Part shown: piece by piece, positions 52,628 to 62,062 of the stretch
Position numbering within the stretch: the first letter of the stretch is position 1
Layout of the letters: each line of letters opens with the position of its first letter
Assembly (NCBI GenBank): GCA_032260385.1
Contig: JAVVEL010000003.1
Location: forward strand, 104,761 to 168,760
DNA: 64,000 nt
Direction of reading: 5' to 3'
Origin: UBA9300 sp032260385
Lineage (GTDB): Bacteria > Bacteroidota > Bacteroidia > Bacteroidales > VadinHA17
Translations under genes and position numbers: made by a program
Notes under the pieces: model-generated
The model's database searches: none
The model's input: the letters and a program-made list of their open reading frames with translations, nothing else
Told to the model about the DNA's origin: nothing

Positions 52628-52668
52628 CCCGGGCAGGCAGCCGGGCTTTGATAAATTTGTTAAATTTG
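52628..52668 (+). promoter_or_regulatory. Hairpin plus tandem -7 promoter elements upstream of atpD
   Basis: CCCGG (52628-52632) and CCGGG (52641-52645) form a short hairpin just after the polyprenyl synthase stop, followed by a CTTTG. Then TAAATTTG occurs twice (52652-52659 and 52661-52668), both matching TAnnTTTG, 25 bases before the atpD ATG. This suggests that atpD and atpC form a separate transcription unit. Confidence 0.55.
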
Positions 52669-52693
52669 TAGTTCAATAGAAAAAACTTATCAT

Positions 52694-54199
52694 ATGTCTA
52701 AAAACACAGGCCTTATAAGCCAGGTCATAGGTCCCGTTGTTGACGTGACTTTTGACAGGGAAGGATCGGAATTACCTAATATTTATGATGCTCTGGAGAT
52801 TACCAGAGACGACGGATCGGTGCTTGTCATTGAGTGTCAGCAGGACATTGGCGAGAATACCATCCGTGCCATCGCCATGGACTCAACAGACGGACTGAGA
52901 CGTGGCATGGAAGTGGTGGCAACGGGTAAACCCATCGTAATGCCCATTGGTGAACAGATCAAGGGGAGGCTTATGAACGTCACGGGTGAGGCCATTGATG
53001 GTATGCCGGAGCTGACAAAGGAAAAAGGTTACCCCATACACCGTAAGCCCCCGCTCTATGAAAACCTGTCAACGGAAAAGGAAGTGCTCTATACGGGAAT
53101 AAAGGTTATTGATCTTATAGAACCTTATTCCAAGGGTGGTAAGATAGGACTCTTCGGCGGCGCCGGTGTGGGAAAGACAGTGGTAATTCTTGAACTTATA
53201 AATAATATTGCCAAATCGTACGAGGGCATGTCGGTTTTTGCAGGCGTGGGAGAAAGGACTCGTGAAGGTAATGACCTCCTCAGGGAGATGCTCGAGGCTG
53301 GCGTTATTGACTATGGTAAGGAATTCCTCAAGGATATGGAGGCAGGAGGATGGGACCTGTCAAAGGTCGATTATGATGCACTTAAAGATTCAAAACTGGC
53401 ACTTGTCTTCGGCCAGATGAATGAACCCCCCGGGGCACGCGCCAGGGTGGCTCTCTCAGGCCTTACAATAGCCGAACATTTCCGTGACGGAGATGGTAAG
53501 GGTGAAGGAAGGGATATACTTTTCTTCATGGATAATGTCTTCCGTTTTACCCAGGCCGGATCAGAGGTAAGTGCCCTCCTGGGAAGGATGCCTTCAGCAG
53601 TGGGCTACCAGCCTACACTGGCTACGGAGATGGGAATAATGCAGGAACGTATTACCTCAACAACACATGGTTCAATCACCTCGGTTCAGGCAGTCTATGT
53701 GCCCGCTGATGACCTTACAGACCCGGCCCCGGCAACAACCTTCTCACACCTCGATGCCACAACAGTCTTGAGCAGGAAGATTTCAGAACTGGGTATATAT
53801 CCGGCAGTTGACCCCCTGGACTCGTCATCAAGGATTCTGACAGCTGACGTAGTGGGTGACGAACATTATAATTGTGCTCAGCGAGTGATAGAGATACTGC
53901 AAAGATATAATGAACTGCAGGATATCATTGCCATACTGGGAATGGACGAACTGTCTGAAGAAGATCAGATGATAGTACGCAGGGCACGCAGGGTACAGCG
54001 CTTCCTGTCCCAACCCTTCCATGTGGCCGAACAGTTTACGGGCATCCCCGGTAAACTGGTTACAATAGAAGACACCATCAAAGGCTTCAATATGATTATT
54101 GACGGGGAAGTTGATAAATACCCCGAGGCAGCATTTATGTTTGTGGGTACCATAGAGGAAGCAATAGAAAAAGGAGAGAAAATACTCTCTGAATCTTAA
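52694..54199 (+). CDS. atpD: F1Fo ATP synthase subunit beta
   Basis: 501 residues. The P-loop GGAGVGKT is at 155-162, ALVFGQMNEPPGAR and the catalytic glutamate region GVGERTREGNDLLREM are intact, and the DELSEED loop follows. Catalytic subunit of F1. The N-terminus is somewhat extended relative to E. coli (460). It leads a unit with atpC and a decarboxylase. Confidence 0.97.
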   Translation: MSKNTGLISQVIGPVVDVTFDREGSELPNIYDALEITRDDGSVLVIECQQDIGENTIRAIAMDSTDGLRRGMEVVATGKPIVMPIGEQIKGRLMNVTGEAIDGMPELTKEKGYPIHRKPPLYENLSTEKEVLYTGIKVIDLIEPYSKGGKIGLFGGAGVGKTVVILELINNIAKSYEGMSVFAGVGERTREGNDLLREMLEAGVIDYGKEFLKDMEAGGWDLSKVDYDALKDSKLALVFGQMNEPPGARARVALSGLTIAEHFRDGDGKGEGRDILFFMDNVFRFTQAGSEVSALLGRMPSAVGYQPTLATEMGIMQERITSTTHGSITSVQAVYVPADDLTDPAPATTFSHLDATTVLSRKISELGIYPAVDPLDSSSRILTADVVGDEHYNCAQRVIEILQRYNELQDIIAILGMDELSEEDQMIVRRARRVQRFLSQPFHVAEQFTGIPGKLVTIEDTIKGFNMIIDGEVDKYPEAAFMFVGTIEEAIEKGEKILSES

Positions 54200-54211
54200 A
54201 GCAGAAAGGGA

Positions 54212-54457
54212 GTGAAAATAGAGATCATAACACCGGAAAAAAAAGTTTACGAAGGCAATATCAGGTCACTAAAAGTGCCGGGTAAAAAGGGTGCCTTCCA
54301 GGTACTCAAAGATCATGCGGCCATAGTTTCAACCCTCGTTGAAGGAAGGGTTACCGTAACTGATATGGATGGCAGGGATTCGGAGTTTGAAATAGAAGGT
54401 GGAGTTATTGAAGTACAACATAACAACATAATCCTGCTCGCTGAAAGCGTTAAGTGA
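54212..54457 (+). CDS. atpC: F1Fo ATP synthase subunit epsilon, short form
   Basis: 81 residues with a GTG start. Only the N-terminal beta-sandwich is present (KIEIITPEKKVYEGNIRSLKVPGKKG and the HAAIVSTLVEGRVTVT segment). The C-terminal helical hairpin, which inhibits ATP hydrolysis in E. coli and Bacillus, is missing. Short epsilon subunits are usual in this phylum. The decarboxylase starts one base after its stop. Confidence 0.94.
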   Translation: MKIEIITPEKKVYEGNIRSLKVPGKKGAFQVLKDHAAIVSTLVEGRVTVTDMDGRDSEFEIEGGVIEVQHNNIILLAESVK

Positions 54458-54458
54458 C

Positions 54459-55874
54459 ATGACAAACAATGAATTCAAACAATGGGCCCACGAAATTGTT
54501 GAATGGATTGGCGACTACCTTGAAAATGTTGAAAAGTACCCCGTAAAATCACAAGCAGAACCGGGTGATATCTATTCTGTCCTTCCCGGGATGCCCCCCC
54601 TGGAAAGCGAAAACTTCAAGAAAATACTCGACGATTTTCAGAAGATCATAATGCCGGGAATGACCCACTGGCAGAGTCCTGACTTTTTTGCCTACTTCCC
54701 TGCCAACAATTCTGCCCCGTCAATACTGGCAGAAATGCTCATTGCAGCAATGGGAGCACAGTGTATGATATGGGAAACATCACCTGCTGCAACTGAGCTG
54801 GAAGAAAGAGTGATGAACTGGCTCAGGGATACACTGGGCCTGCCGGGCTATTTCGAAGGTGTAATACAGGATACAGCCTCAACATCCGCACTCGCAGCCC
54901 TGCTTACGGCAAGGGAAAGAATAAGCGACTTCAGGATAAACGAAAACGGATTGCAGGGTGAACCTGTATACCGTATTTATGCGTCAACACAGACGCACTC
55001 ATCAATTGAAAAAGCTGTGAAAATAGCCGGCTTTGGTGCCGCTAACCTCGTTAAAGTGGGAGTGAAGGATGATCTCTCGATGGACCCTGACAGGCTGGAT
55101 GCAGCCATTGAAAGAGACCTGGCAAAAGGCTACATGCCCTGCTGTGTGGTCGCTACACTTGGTACCACAGGCACTGTGGCAATTGACCCCCTGAAAGCCA
55201 TAGGAGAGATATGCACCAGGAATAAACTATGGCTGCATGTAGATGCAGCAATGGCAGGTACGGCACTGCTCCTGCCTGAATACAGCTGGATGATAGAGGG
55301 TAAGGAAGCTATTGACAGTTTTGTCTTTAACCCGCATAAGTGGATGTTCACGAATTTCGATTGTTCGGCTTACTTCGTGAAAGACGCAGACAAGCTGATA
55401 CAAACCTTCGAAATACTGCCCGAATATCTTAAAACAAGAACAAGGGGTAAAGTAAATGACTACCGGGACTGGGGCATCCCTCTCGGAAGAAGGTTCAGGG
55501 CACTCAAACTATGGTTCGTGATAAGATCATTCGGACTTGAAGGACTAAGGGAAAAGGTGAGAAACCATATTTCATATGCCTCATGGCTGGCCGACAGGAT
55601 AAAGGAGCACGCCGACTTTGAATTGACGGCCCCGCTGAGCCTTAATACAGTGTGCTTCAGGTATAAACCTGCCGGCAGGGACGAGAAAAGCCTGAACACT
55701 ATAAATGAAAAGCTTAACCATAAGCTTAATGATACCGGGGAAATCTACCTCACCCATACAGGGATAAATGACAGGTATTCGCTCAGGATGGTTATAGCCC
55801 AGACAAATGTTAAAAAGGAGAATGTGAAAAAAGCATGGGCGCTGATTACCGGTATGGCACCTTCCATTCAATAA
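54459..55874 (+). CDS. Aromatic L-amino acid decarboxylase (PLP-dependent, group II)
   Basis: 471 residues, close to animal and plant AADCs. PLP lysine K294 in NPHKW, HVDAA at 260-264, THSSIEKA-type substrate/PLP segment near 180-186, and the catalytic-loop tyrosine Y335 in KVNDYRDWGIPLGRRFRALK, which in this family separates decarboxylases from aldehyde synthases. It would convert aromatic amino acids to amines such as tryptamine or tyramine; the substrate is not determined. It begins one base after the atpC stop, so it is probably translated from the atpD-atpC message. Tail overlaps the next gene by 7 bases. Confidence 0.9.
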   Translation: MTNNEFKQWAHEIVEWIGDYLENVEKYPVKSQAEPGDIYSVLPGMPPLESENFKKILDDFQKIIMPGMTHWQSPDFFAYFPANNSAPSILAEMLIAAMGAQCMIWETSPAATELEERVMNWLRDTLGLPGYFEGVIQDTASTSALAALLTARERISDFRINENGLQGEPVYRIYASTQTHSSIEKAVKIAGFGAANLVKVGVKDDLSMDPDRLDAAIERDLAKGYMPCCVVATLGTTGTVAIDPLKAIGEICTRNKLWLHVDAAMAGTALLLPEYSWMIEGKEAIDSFVFNPHKWMFTNFDCSAYFVKDADKLIQTFEILPEYLKTRTRGKVNDYRDWGIPLGRRFRALKLWFVIRSFGLEGLREKVRNHISYASWLADRIKEHADFELTAPLSLNTVCFRYKPAGRDEKSLNTINEKLNHKLNDTGEIYLTHTGINDRYSLRMVIAQTNVKKENVKKAWALITGMAPSIQ

Positions 55875-58753
55875 GGCCGGTCCCTGCCCAGGACGAAGCC
55901 AAAGACATCCATGTTTATCAGAAAATCAAAGTGGGACGACTTTTCAAAAGGCAGCCAGGCAGCCTGCATTCCGGCAGAAAACTTAACCGGTATCCTGAGA
56001 AGGTAAAAATCAGCCAGTAGCTCCACACCCGCCGATGAAAGATAATGCCTCCCTTCGGACTGCTCCCCTTCCATGACGTCATACTGATTATTGCTTATTG
56101 AATAATCGTAAAAGACAGTGTTCCTTATACGGTTGATATAAAAGAAATTGCCAAGGTGGAAATCAGGATAGGCCAGGGGAAAGGCATAATCAGCACTGAA
56201 GCTTTTCAGATTCCCGGATATTATATGCCTGTAACCCCGGGGCAGGGATATCCTGTTATGAATAAGCAGACGCCTGAAGTCCTGCTTTTCAGCCTGGTAC
56301 CTGAGCCTGAGACCGTGGTTGCGTATGATACCCGGCAAGTAGAAGGCCGTTCTTAAAGTGTATACAGGACCGTAAAGATCCCTGTCAGCTGCTGATGTAG
56401 TTAAATACAGATCAAACACCTGGCCGTAGCGCGGCCATATATCACGGTACGACATCTTATGAAGGTTGGAGAAATATAAACGGGTGTTGATTAATGTTTG
56501 CCCGTAATCAAACATTTCACTGTCCTCATCAAGAACATACTTGTTTGAATAATTTATATTCAACGATGGCCATAATGTTTGTATAAACCTGCCGCGGTTG
56601 AAATGCAGGGGAACATAGAGAGTGGTACTGCTTGAAAAGCGATTATATATCACAGAGGGATAAACACTTGTGTCGTTGCTGTTGTAAATTACGGGGTTCC
56701 CGCCATATGTCATGTTGAAATCGATAGCCGGATACCAGCCCTTCCAGCTGATGCCGGAGTGAAGGAGATGTTCCTTATTACTGTATTCATATCCAAGTGT
56801 GCTGATGAGCGAGCTGAGATTATTCTGTGTCATGATCATGGCTCCCGGGCTCACAGGCAGCTCACTGAAGGAAAGCTTGTTAAGGTCGGTATAAAAAGGC
56901 ATCCAGCTGTGAAACCTGAACAGGCTCGTAATCTTATTGTATCTCTTTTTCTCATAATTTGAGGGCAGGGTATAATCTTCCTGCCAGATCAGCTTCTCCT
57001 CCTGGTCGAGCTCATCAATAAAACGATCTCCCGACGGGCCTTCTTTACCTGCAATTTTAAATCTCCGGTCAGTTCCCGTGACGGCAATATTGTTTCCTTC
57101 AGCTGAATAGTCGGAAAAGAGGATATCATCTTCAAGAAATGATATATCGGATATCCCGAATCGCGCCGAGCTTATTTGATGAAGCTCACCGCCATCCTCC
57201 ATCATGAATGCATTATCTATGCCCGGGGCAGAGCTGACAAAAAATAAAGTTGAAGACCTTTTCCTTACCGACTGAAGGTCGTCCCTGCCCTCATCAAGAT
57301 AGGTCTTCCATTGACCCGTCACCGTATTCAGTGCCATAATCCCTTCACCCCTTTCATTTGAAGAGATAAATACAATTTCTTTCATGTCGTCAGACCATGA
57401 GGGATAGGAGATAAACCTGTTGCCCGGGCTCCTGTGCCTGCTGATAATCTTGCCTGAAATGGCGTCAAGAATCACCAGGCTGTTTTCATGGCCAGCAGTG
57501 CTTTCAGATGCAACAATTAATTTTCCGTCGGGCGAAATGTCCGGTCCGAACAACCTGCTTTGCCTGGTCAGGGTCTGCAGGCTGCCGGTTTTTATATCCA
57601 GGGTCTTGATAACGGAATATTCACGGTTTGCCCATCGCGGGTCATTGAAGGTTTCGGCCCACACAATCAGATTGGAAGCATAGTTTATCTTAAAAGGCCA
57701 GATATTGCCGGGTGTGTGGAGGCTTTTTTCTGATCCTGTGGCAGTATTCAGAAGAATGAATCGGGGAACACGGGAGAAGGATGTCTTTATTGCAATTATG
57801 CTGTCTTTGCCAGCCTCTACAGGTGAATAATAATTTATGTATTCATTGTTTTTTCCGGGATTGAGTGAGGGGTATTCAACACGCTCAGCTTTTTCCTCTT
57901 CATTTCTCCATTTATTCCTGATGAAGACCATGGTTTCAAAATAGATAGACTCCTTGGTATGCTGTGAATATTTCCTGAGGGCAACATTAAAGGGATTGAG
58001 AGTGTAGGGCCTCATGGCAGTGTAGTCCATGGCTTTTTGCCATACCCCTTCCCCTAATGTTGTTCTTGCCCAGGCACTCATCTGGTAACCAAACTGGTAG
58101 TGGTCGGGCGTATAGTCCCTGTAAGAGGCGAAGAGCAATTTATCATAACTGTAAATATCATCTTTTTCCAGCAACACGGCCCTGAGCCTTTTTTCAAAGG
58201 AAGGATATCTTCCCCTGCCCGAGTATGACCATGCACTTTCAGCTATTACGGCCTCCCCTTCAAGAAACCAGTAAGGGGTAAAAATACCCAGTCCGCCTGT
58301 GTATTGCTCTCCCAGAATGTATGAGAGGGTCTTTGACATCCCCCGCCTGAAACTGTGCATCTGCAATACGTGCATCAGCTCATGAAGAGCCAGTTGCTCT
58401 ATGTGGTCCATGGGAATATTATTCTGACCGGGGTAGGGATAGAGCTCAATTCTCGAGGGAGCCCAGGCCACATAGCCGTTGGATTGGCTTGTATGATTAT
58501 GGATTATTATGGGTATCTTATCCAGGATGGGTTCATTATAGGATCCCTTGAGAAGATCATAAGCTTTCTCGAAACTGTAAACCACCCTGTCGATCCTGTC
58601 AGTGTATGATACAGGATAGATGAAGCTGAAGTGGTAAGAGTCGAGCTTTTCCCACTTAATAGACGCGGGCTCCTGCCCGGTGTCATAATACTGGGCCGCA
58701 AGAACCGGACCTGCCAGTATAATAATTAATGCTATGACGGTCTTCTTAATCAT
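55868..58753 (-). CDS. Metallopeptidase-like / beta-propeller / beta-barrel fusion protein
   Basis: 961 residues with a signal peptide (about 1-20). Residues about 30-280 resemble a peptidase MA-like (gluzincin) domain: HELMH (H124-E125-H128) and WFLEGEA with E165 or E167 as third ligand. Residues about 290-570 form a TolB-like WD40 beta-propeller with PDISPDGKLIVASES and PSWSDDMKEIVFISS. Residues about 610-961 are beta-strand rich with aromatic girdles and are probably a BamA-like outer-membrane barrel. Peptidase-plus-propeller proteins are known in Bacteroidota; the barrel is inferred from sequence pattern. Divergent from the DUF2723 gene. Confidence 0.75.
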   Translation of the reverse strand: MIKKTVIALIIILAGPVLAAQYYDTGQEPASIKWEKLDSYHFSFIYPVSYTDRIDRVVYSFEKAYDLLKGSYNEPILDKIPIIIHNHTSQSNGYVAWAPSRIELYPYPGQNNIPMDHIEQLALHELMHVLQMHSFRRGMSKTLSYILGEQYTGGLGIFTPYWFLEGEAVIAESAWSYSGRGRYPSFEKRLRAVLLEKDDIYSYDKLLFASYRDYTPDHYQFGYQMSAWARTTLGEGVWQKAMDYTAMRPYTLNPFNVALRKYSQHTKESIYFETMVFIRNKWRNEEEKAERVEYPSLNPGKNNEYINYYSPVEAGKDSIIAIKTSFSRVPRFILLNTATGSEKSLHTPGNIWPFKINYASNLIVWAETFNDPRWANREYSVIKTLDIKTGSLQTLTRQSRLFGPDISPDGKLIVASESTAGHENSLVILDAISGKIISRHRSPGNRFISYPSWSDDMKEIVFISSNERGEGIMALNTVTGQWKTYLDEGRDDLQSVRKRSSTLFFVSSAPGIDNAFMMEDGGELHQISSARFGISDISFLEDDILFSDYSAEGNNIAVTGTDRRFKIAGKEGPSGDRFIDELDQEEKLIWQEDYTLPSNYEKKRYNKITSLFRFHSWMPFYTDLNKLSFSELPVSPGAMIMTQNNLSSLISTLGYEYSNKEHLLHSGISWKGWYPAIDFNMTYGGNPVIYNSNDTSVYPSVIYNRFSSSTTLYVPLHFNRGRFIQTLWPSLNINYSNKYVLDEDSEMFDYGQTLINTRLYFSNLHKMSYRDIWPRYGQVFDLYLTTSAADRDLYGPVYTLRTAFYLPGIIRNHGLRLRYQAEKQDFRRLLIHNRISLPRGYRHIISGNLKSFSADYAFPLAYPDFHLGNFFYINRIRNTVFYDYSISNNQYDVMEGEQSEGRHYLSSAGVELLADFYLLRIPVKFSAGMQAAWLPFEKSSHFDFLINMDVFGFVLGRDRPY

Positions 58754-58780
58754 TTGCTTTGGATTTTAAAAATATAAAAG

Positions 58781-58799
58781 TTTAATCAAATTGATTAAA
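58781..58799. promoter_or_regulatory. 19-bp perfect palindrome between divergent genes, putative operator
   Basis: TTTAATCAA-A-TTGATTAAA (58781-58799), a 9-bp perfect inverted repeat with one central base, lies 28 bases from the minus-strand start at 58753 and 51 from the plus-strand start at 58850. It is a good binding site for a dimeric regulator that could control both genes; no regulator gene is adjacent. Confidence 0.5.
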
Positions 58800-58849
58800 T
58801 TCGCCACTTGTATATTTATTCTTTTAACAGATTGAAAGAATTATAGTTT

Positions 58850-61800
58850 ATGAAACAATACAGACTCCTGAACATATCGCTGGGCTGGTTATCCTTCCTG
58901 CTTGCCGCAATTACATATATCCTGACTGCTGAACCAAGCCTCAGTTTGTGGGACTGCGGTGAATTTATCGCCACCTCTTTTAAGCTCGAAGTTGGCCATC
59001 CTCCCGGGGCACCTATGTTTATGATTCTGGCACGGTTTTTTTCACTCTTTGCAGGTGATGTCAGCAGGGTTGCCCTCTCCGTAAACATTATGTCTGCCCT
59101 GGCCAGTGCTTTCACAATAATGTTCCTGTTCTGGACCATAACCCACCTGGCAAAAAAACTGCTTGCAGGTGATAATCCGCAACCCGATGCAGGACAGGTT
59201 ATTGTAATTATGATGGCCGGACTGACCGGTGCCCTGGCCTATGCTTTTTCAGATACTTTCTGGTTTTCGGCAGTGGAGGCTGAAGTTTATGCTACATCCT
59301 CACTGATGACAGCACTTGTGTTCTGGGCTATTTTGAAATGGGAGAATGAGGCTGATGAGCCATATGCCAACAGGTGGATTATCCTTATAGCTTACCTTAT
59401 GGGCCTTTCCATAGGTGTTCATCTGCTTAACCTCCTGGCAATACCGGCTATCGTCTTTGTGTACTACTTCAGGAAATATGAATTCTCATGGAAAGGATTT
59501 GCCTGGGCCATCGCACTTTCATTTGCCTTTATTGCCCTGATAATGTGGGGTCTCCTGCCTGGCTTCGTTGTTCTTGCCAGTAAGTTTGAACTCTTCCTTG
59601 TAAATAAGGTGGGAATGCCATATAACAGCGGGCTCTACCTCCTGATAATACTGTTTACAGTATCTGTGGTATTTGCAATAAGATCAAGCCTTAAGGGTAG
59701 CAGTAGAGAAAAGATCCTTGCTTTCACCATTGCCACTGTCTTATTCAGCGGGATATGGCTGATGACCGAAAGCACTTTTGTAAATATCCTCCTGCTTGCC
59801 TTCCTTGCCTTCCTTGTCTGGAGGTTCTCCTCAAAGGGCGTGGTGGTCCTGAATACTGCTCTTACGGTAATTCTTGTTATTATGATAGGCTACTCTTCAT
59901 TTGCAACAATATATATCCGCTCGAATGCCAATCCTCCAATGGATGAGAATAACCCGGAGAATGTATTCAGTTTCCTGTATTATCTGAACCGGGAACAGTA
60001 TGGCGACAGGCCACTGCTACAGGGGCCTTATTTCAATGCACCTGTTGTGGCATATGACAGGGGAAAGCCTACCTATAATCCAATTGATGGTAAATATGAA
60101 ATCACCAATCGCGAACTGGTGCCTGAGTATGATGAAAGATTTGTAAGCCTGTTTCCGCGTATGTACAGCCCTGCGGCCGACCATGTTGAGGTTTATAAGC
60201 AGTGGAATAATTTTAAGGGACGACCTGTGCAGGTAAGCGACCAGTCGGGACAGACAAGGATAGAACGAAGACCAACCTTTGGCGAAAACCTGGGATTTAT
60301 GTTTTCCTACCAGATGGGCTATATGTATTTCAGATACTTAATGTGGAACTTTGCCGGAAGGCAAAATGATACCCAGGGCTACGGAGGACCATTTAACGGC
60401 AACTGGATATCGGGGATCAAAGCCCTTGATGGAGCAAGGCTGGGGCCACAGGACAATATGCCCGGGCATATGAAGAATCATCCATCAAGGAACACATATT
60501 ATTTATTGCCACTGCTGCTCGGGCTTACCGGTTTCTATTACCAGCTTAACAGGGACAGGAAGGGCTTCTGGGTGGTTCTGCTCCTGTTTATAATGATGGG
60601 GATAGCAATAGTGGTTTACCTGAACCAATATCCTAACCAGCCAAGGGAAAGGGATTATGCCTATGCCGGCTCCTTCTATGCATTTACCGTCTGGATAGGC
60701 CTGGGGGTACTCTTCCTATATGAATTATTCAACAGGATTGCCGGAAAGAAACTGTCGGCAATCCTTGCAGGTCTCCTTTCACTGGTGGCCGTGCCCGTAT
60801 TGATGGCCTCACAGAACTGGGATGATCACGACAGGTCTGGAAGGTACACAGCCACAGCAGTTGCTACAAATTATCTTAAATCAGTTGCTCCGGGAGCAGT
60901 CTTGTTCACTAACGGCGACAACGATACCTTCCCTCTGTGGTATGCCCAGGAGGTTGAAGGAGTAAGAACTGATGTACGGGTCTGTAACCTTATGCTACTG
61001 AATACCGACTGGTATATTGACCAGATGCAGATGAAGGCCTATGAGTCGGAGCCCATAAAGCTCACCATGCCCAGGTCAAAGTATTATGATGGTGTGAACA
61101 ACCAGCTTTTTATAATTGAAAATCCTCGGCTGACAGGCTTTGTTGATATTGACAGGGTAGTGGAATTTATCAGGAGCGATAACCAGGGTACAAAATACAG
61201 GTTCCCTGACGGGGAAGAGCATGATTATCTCCCCACACGCAGGATAAGGATTCCCGTTGACCGCGAAAAGGTTCTGGCCTCCGGCACCGTAAGCCCTGAG
61301 GATGCCGACCTCATTGTGCCTTATATTGATATTACACTCGAAGGTAGCTATATACTTAAGAGCCAGATGATTGTGCTTGACTTTCTCGCTCAGAACAACT
61401 GGGAAAGGCCTGTGTATTTCGTTACCGGCTATCATAATGACGCATTTGGGCTGGAAGAATATTTTCAGCTTGAAGGTAATGCCTACAGGTTGGTCCCAAT
61501 AAAATCACAGAATTATAACTGGCTCGACTACGGCAGGATAGATACGGATATTCTCTATGATAACCTTATGAATAAATTTTCCTGGGGAAATGCCTCTGAT
61601 CCTGATGTCTACCTTGATTATAACCACCGGCACACCCTCCTGGTTGTAAGGTCCCGGCTGAATTATGCCAAACTGGCTGAGTCGCTTGTCGATGAAGGCG
61701 ACAGTGAAAGGGCAGTGGAGGTCCTTGATCATATTATGGAGCAATTGCCGCTCAGTCAGCTTCCCTGGGATAATTATATGCCCGACATTATTGATGCCTA

Positions 61801-62056
61801 CCTGGCTGCCGGTGACGGTGAAACAGCTCTTGAGCTTATCGGTGAGATGAAGGAATATTACAGTCCTGAGCTCGATTATTATACCTCCCTGCCGGTGAAT
61901 TATATGAGGAATGCAGATATGGAGATACAAATGCCGCTGGGATTCATACAGAGAGTTGTATCATCATGCAGGAAGTACGGGCTGGAAGAGGCGGCAAGCG
62001 AAATGAACGCCCTGCTGCAGGACTATATGGCCAGGTATTACGGTAAAATTGAGTGA
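58850..62056 (+). CDS. DUF2723-family large membrane protein
   Basis: 1068 residues. About 12 membrane segments in the first ~660 residues, with the signature SLWDCGEFIATSFKLEVGHPPGAP (34-57) and the acidic loop motifs of GT-C-like transmembrane glycosyltransferases related to eukaryotic TMEM260. The C-terminal ~350 residues are soluble and repeat-like, with TPR-type segments near the end. Homologues are O-mannosyltransferases in animals; the bacterial members are not well characterised. It is the last plus-strand gene before the convergent response regulator. Confidence 0.82.
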   Translation: MKQYRLLNISLGWLSFLLAAITYILTAEPSLSLWDCGEFIATSFKLEVGHPPGAPMFMILARFFSLFAGDVSRVALSVNIMSALASAFTIMFLFWTITHLAKKLLAGDNPQPDAGQVIVIMMAGLTGALAYAFSDTFWFSAVEAEVYATSSLMTALVFWAILKWENEADEPYANRWIILIAYLMGLSIGVHLLNLLAIPAIVFVYYFRKYEFSWKGFAWAIALSFAFIALIMWGLLPGFVVLASKFELFLVNKVGMPYNSGLYLLIILFTVSVVFAIRSSLKGSSREKILAFTIATVLFSGIWLMTESTFVNILLLAFLAFLVWRFSSKGVVVLNTALTVILVIMIGYSSFATIYIRSNANPPMDENNPENVFSFLYYLNREQYGDRPLLQGPYFNAPVVAYDRGKPTYNPIDGKYEITNRELVPEYDERFVSLFPRMYSPAADHVEVYKQWNNFKGRPVQVSDQSGQTRIERRPTFGENLGFMFSYQMGYMYFRYLMWNFAGRQNDTQGYGGPFNGNWISGIKALDGARLGPQDNMPGHMKNHPSRNTYYLLPLLLGLTGFYYQLNRDRKGFWVVLLLFIMMGIAIVVYLNQYPNQPRERDYAYAGSFYAFTVWIGLGVLFLYELFNRIAGKKLSAILAGLLSLVAVPVLMASQNWDDHDRSGRYTATAVATNYLKSVAPGAVLFTNGDNDTFPLWYAQEVEGVRTDVRVCNLMLLNTDWYIDQMQMKAYESEPIKLTMPRSKYYDGVNNQLFIIENPRLTGFVDIDRVVEFIRSDNQGTKYRFPDGEEHDYLPTRRIRIPVDREKVLASGTVSPEDADLIVPYIDITLEGSYILKSQMIVLDFLAQNNWERPVYFVTGYHNDAFGLEEYFQLEGNAYRLVPIKSQNYNWLDYGRIDTDILYDNLMNKFSWGNASDPDVYLDYNHRHTLLVVRSRLNYAKLAESLVDEGDSERAVEVLDHIMEQLPLSQLPWDNYMPDIIDAYLAAGDGETALELIGEMKEYYSPELDYYTSLPVNYMRNADMEIQMPLGFIQRVVSSCRKYGLEEAASEMNALLQDYMARYYGKIE

Positions 62057-62062
62057 AATTGA

